Assembly (NCBI GenBank): GCA_900767645.1
Contig: CAAFZY010000040.1
Span: forward strand, 9,947 to 73,946
Direction: 5' to 3'
Length of the DNA: 64,000 nt
DNA from: Alphaproteobacteria bacterium
GTDB lineage: Bacteria > Pseudomonadota > Alphaproteobacteria > RF32 > CAG-239
Numbering within the stretch: position 1 is the first letter of the stretch; each line of letters opens with the position of its first letter. Below the pieces are notes generated by a model. That model saw nothing but the letters and a program-made list of their open reading frames with translations. It did no database searches and was not told where the DNA came from. Position numbers and translations under genes: made by a program. Positions 63,252-64,000 of the stretch are shown here, one piece after another.

Positions 63252-63905
63252 TTATAAAAAAATTGTGTCATATGAAATAATTAACAAACAAGCATAGTCA
63301 GAATTACAAAAATTGCAAAAATCATCAATATCTTCTATTGTTGCTTTGTGTAAATCGTTGCCTTGGTGTTCATATAAATATAGTTTTCCGAATAAAGAGG
63401 TTGAATGATAGTCGTTACTCAACAATACATCTGAATTATTTGACCTCATTTGAATATACCCTAAATTATCAGCATTTTCTTTGGCAATAGTGACCATATT
63501 GCGGCATATTTCACGATCGCGGTTTGTTAGTTTTTTTCCTGAACGGGGCAACTGAGTAACGCTTACATAATTAATGTAAGTGTTGTTGCGAGCGTAATAT
63601 ATAAGCGTTTTATTGTTAAAATTATCATAGATGTAACCATCTTGCTTATTGTACTTCATTCCGTCGGGAATGAGGTTGGCTTTATAAAAGAAATAGGTGC
63701 CAATGTTGTCTTTTTTGGCACGCTTCAGTTCAGGTTTTATTTGAATGGCATTGTTGATAAAGGTATTAAAGCTTTCCGCCTGTCTGTTAAGCTTATGCTT
63801 AAACATTGCCTTAGAATAACCGGCAATCGCCCCGACGGATAGAACCCCGATGATAGCCAGCACCCCAAGCATTTCAACCATAGACCGACCATTTTCTGTT
63901 TTCAT
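63252..63905 (-). CDS. Type IV prepilin-like protein (GspH/PilE-type)
   Basis: 217 residues. A short leader MKTENG is cut before R7-S-M-V-E11, placing Glu at +5, followed by the hydrophobic helix MLGVLAIIGVLSVGAIAGYS. The soluble domain is helical then beta-rich with paired cysteines near the end (DFCNFCNSDYAC). It differs from the giant pilin-like protein at 49412 and could be a major or minor pilin or a pseudopilin; no assembly genes (prepilin peptidase, ATPase) are in the window. GAGGAGA ribosome site lies in a hairpin. Confidence 0.82.
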   Translation of the reverse strand: MKTENGRSMVEMLGVLAIIGVLSVGAIAGYSKAMFKHKLNRQAESFNTFINNAIQIKPELKRAKKDNIGTYFFYKANLIPDGMKYNKQDGYIYDNFNNKTLIYYARNNTYINYVSVTQLPRSGKKLTNRDREICRNMVTIAKENADNLGYIQMRSNNSDVLLSNDYHSTSLFGKLYLYEHQGNDLHKATIEDIDDFCNFCNSDYACLLIISYDTIFL

Positions 63906-63909
63906 AATA

Positions 63910-63945
63910 AAAATCTCCTCAAAAAGTTAGTTTTGAGAAGATTTT
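63910..63945 (-). promoter_or_regulatory. Hairpin covering the ribosome binding site of the prepilin gene
   Basis: Arms at 63910-63924 and 63931-63945. In the mRNA (minus strand) AAAAUCUUCUCAAAA pairs over 15 bp, with one G-U, with UUUUGAGGAGAUUUU, which contains the GAGGAGA Shine-Dalgarno 8 nt before the AUG. Loop about 6 nt. It could block translation, act as a thermosensor, or be a terminator/attenuator. Confidence 0.65.
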
Positions 63946-64000
63946 ACTCCGCGTTTTTTTTTTGCAATATTTACGAGTCCGTGCTGTGCATAAGTTGTAT

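Noticed and set aside
1..64000. CRISPR arrays, insertion-sequence transposases, rRNA genes, T-box leaders
   Set aside because: No regularly spaced repeats, no transposase frames, no rRNA signatures, and no T-box before serS, hisS, pheS, proS or trpS.

Overview
The window looks like a chromosomal segment of an AT-rich, probably gut-associated alphaproteobacterium. The lineage is inferred from a CckA-type hybrid kinase next to an HdaA-type DnaA regulator, a MipZ-like ATPase, a DmeR/DmeF metal-efflux pair with its typical operator, the NodT-type outer-membrane factor, the mnmE/rho versus coaE/dnaQ arrangement around an origin-like region, and prepilin-like proteins. No rRNA genes and no CRISPR array were seen; two tRNA genes (Leu-TAA, His-GTG) are present.

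Layout. 0-5.5 kb: mnmE (cut by the left edge), a HAD hydrolase, dnaQ-coaE, then about 470 bp of gene-free AT-rich DNA with DnaA boxes and three exact TTAA-N7-TTAA (CtrA-type) sites, then rho, an orphan LuxR-type response regulator and a dCMP deaminase. This gap is the best candidate for the chromosomal replication origin. 5.6-18.8 kb: mostly rightward housekeeping genes (eno, dnaE, serS) mixed with uncharacterised membrane proteins, an M49-like metallopeptidase with a membrane-anchored neighbour, a small lipoprotein, and pssA-psd for phosphatidylethanolamine synthesis. 19.0-22.6 kb: an accessory block beside tRNA-Leu, with a serine recombinase, two copies of a perfect palindrome in the divergent promoter region, and a coupled two-gene operon encoding an unknown protein and a HELTH-motif putative metallopeptidase. 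22.6-31.5 kb: patatin lipase, DmeRF, NhaA, a macAB-nodT tripartite efflux operon, truA.

31.5-46.5 kb is mostly leftward: a Gfo/Idh oxidoreductase, hisS-prfA, a RodZ-like protein, ptsP, then hdaA-cckA, pgm, and a MipZ-like ATPase with a SPOR-containing D,D-carboxypeptidase. Together with the CtrA-type sites at the putative origin, this gives several parts of the alphaproteobacterial cell-cycle circuit in one window. 46.7-52.8 kb: tRNA-His, a foreign-looking membrane gene without a Shine-Dalgarno sequence, a structured gene-poor gap, a nitroreductase, and a two-gene operon ending in a 1138-residue prepilin-like giant protein. 52.9-59.8 kb: leftward translation genes (archaeal/eukaryotic-type proS, rpmI-rplT-pheS-pheT, trpS). 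59.9-63.2 kb: a run of membrane proteins with consensus sigma70-like promoters and no Shine-Dalgarno; the last three share a C-terminal motif and look like diverged tandem duplicates. 63.25-63.9 kb: a second prepilin-like gene whose ribosome binding site lies in a long hairpin.

Functions come from motifs and family recall only; no database search was possible.
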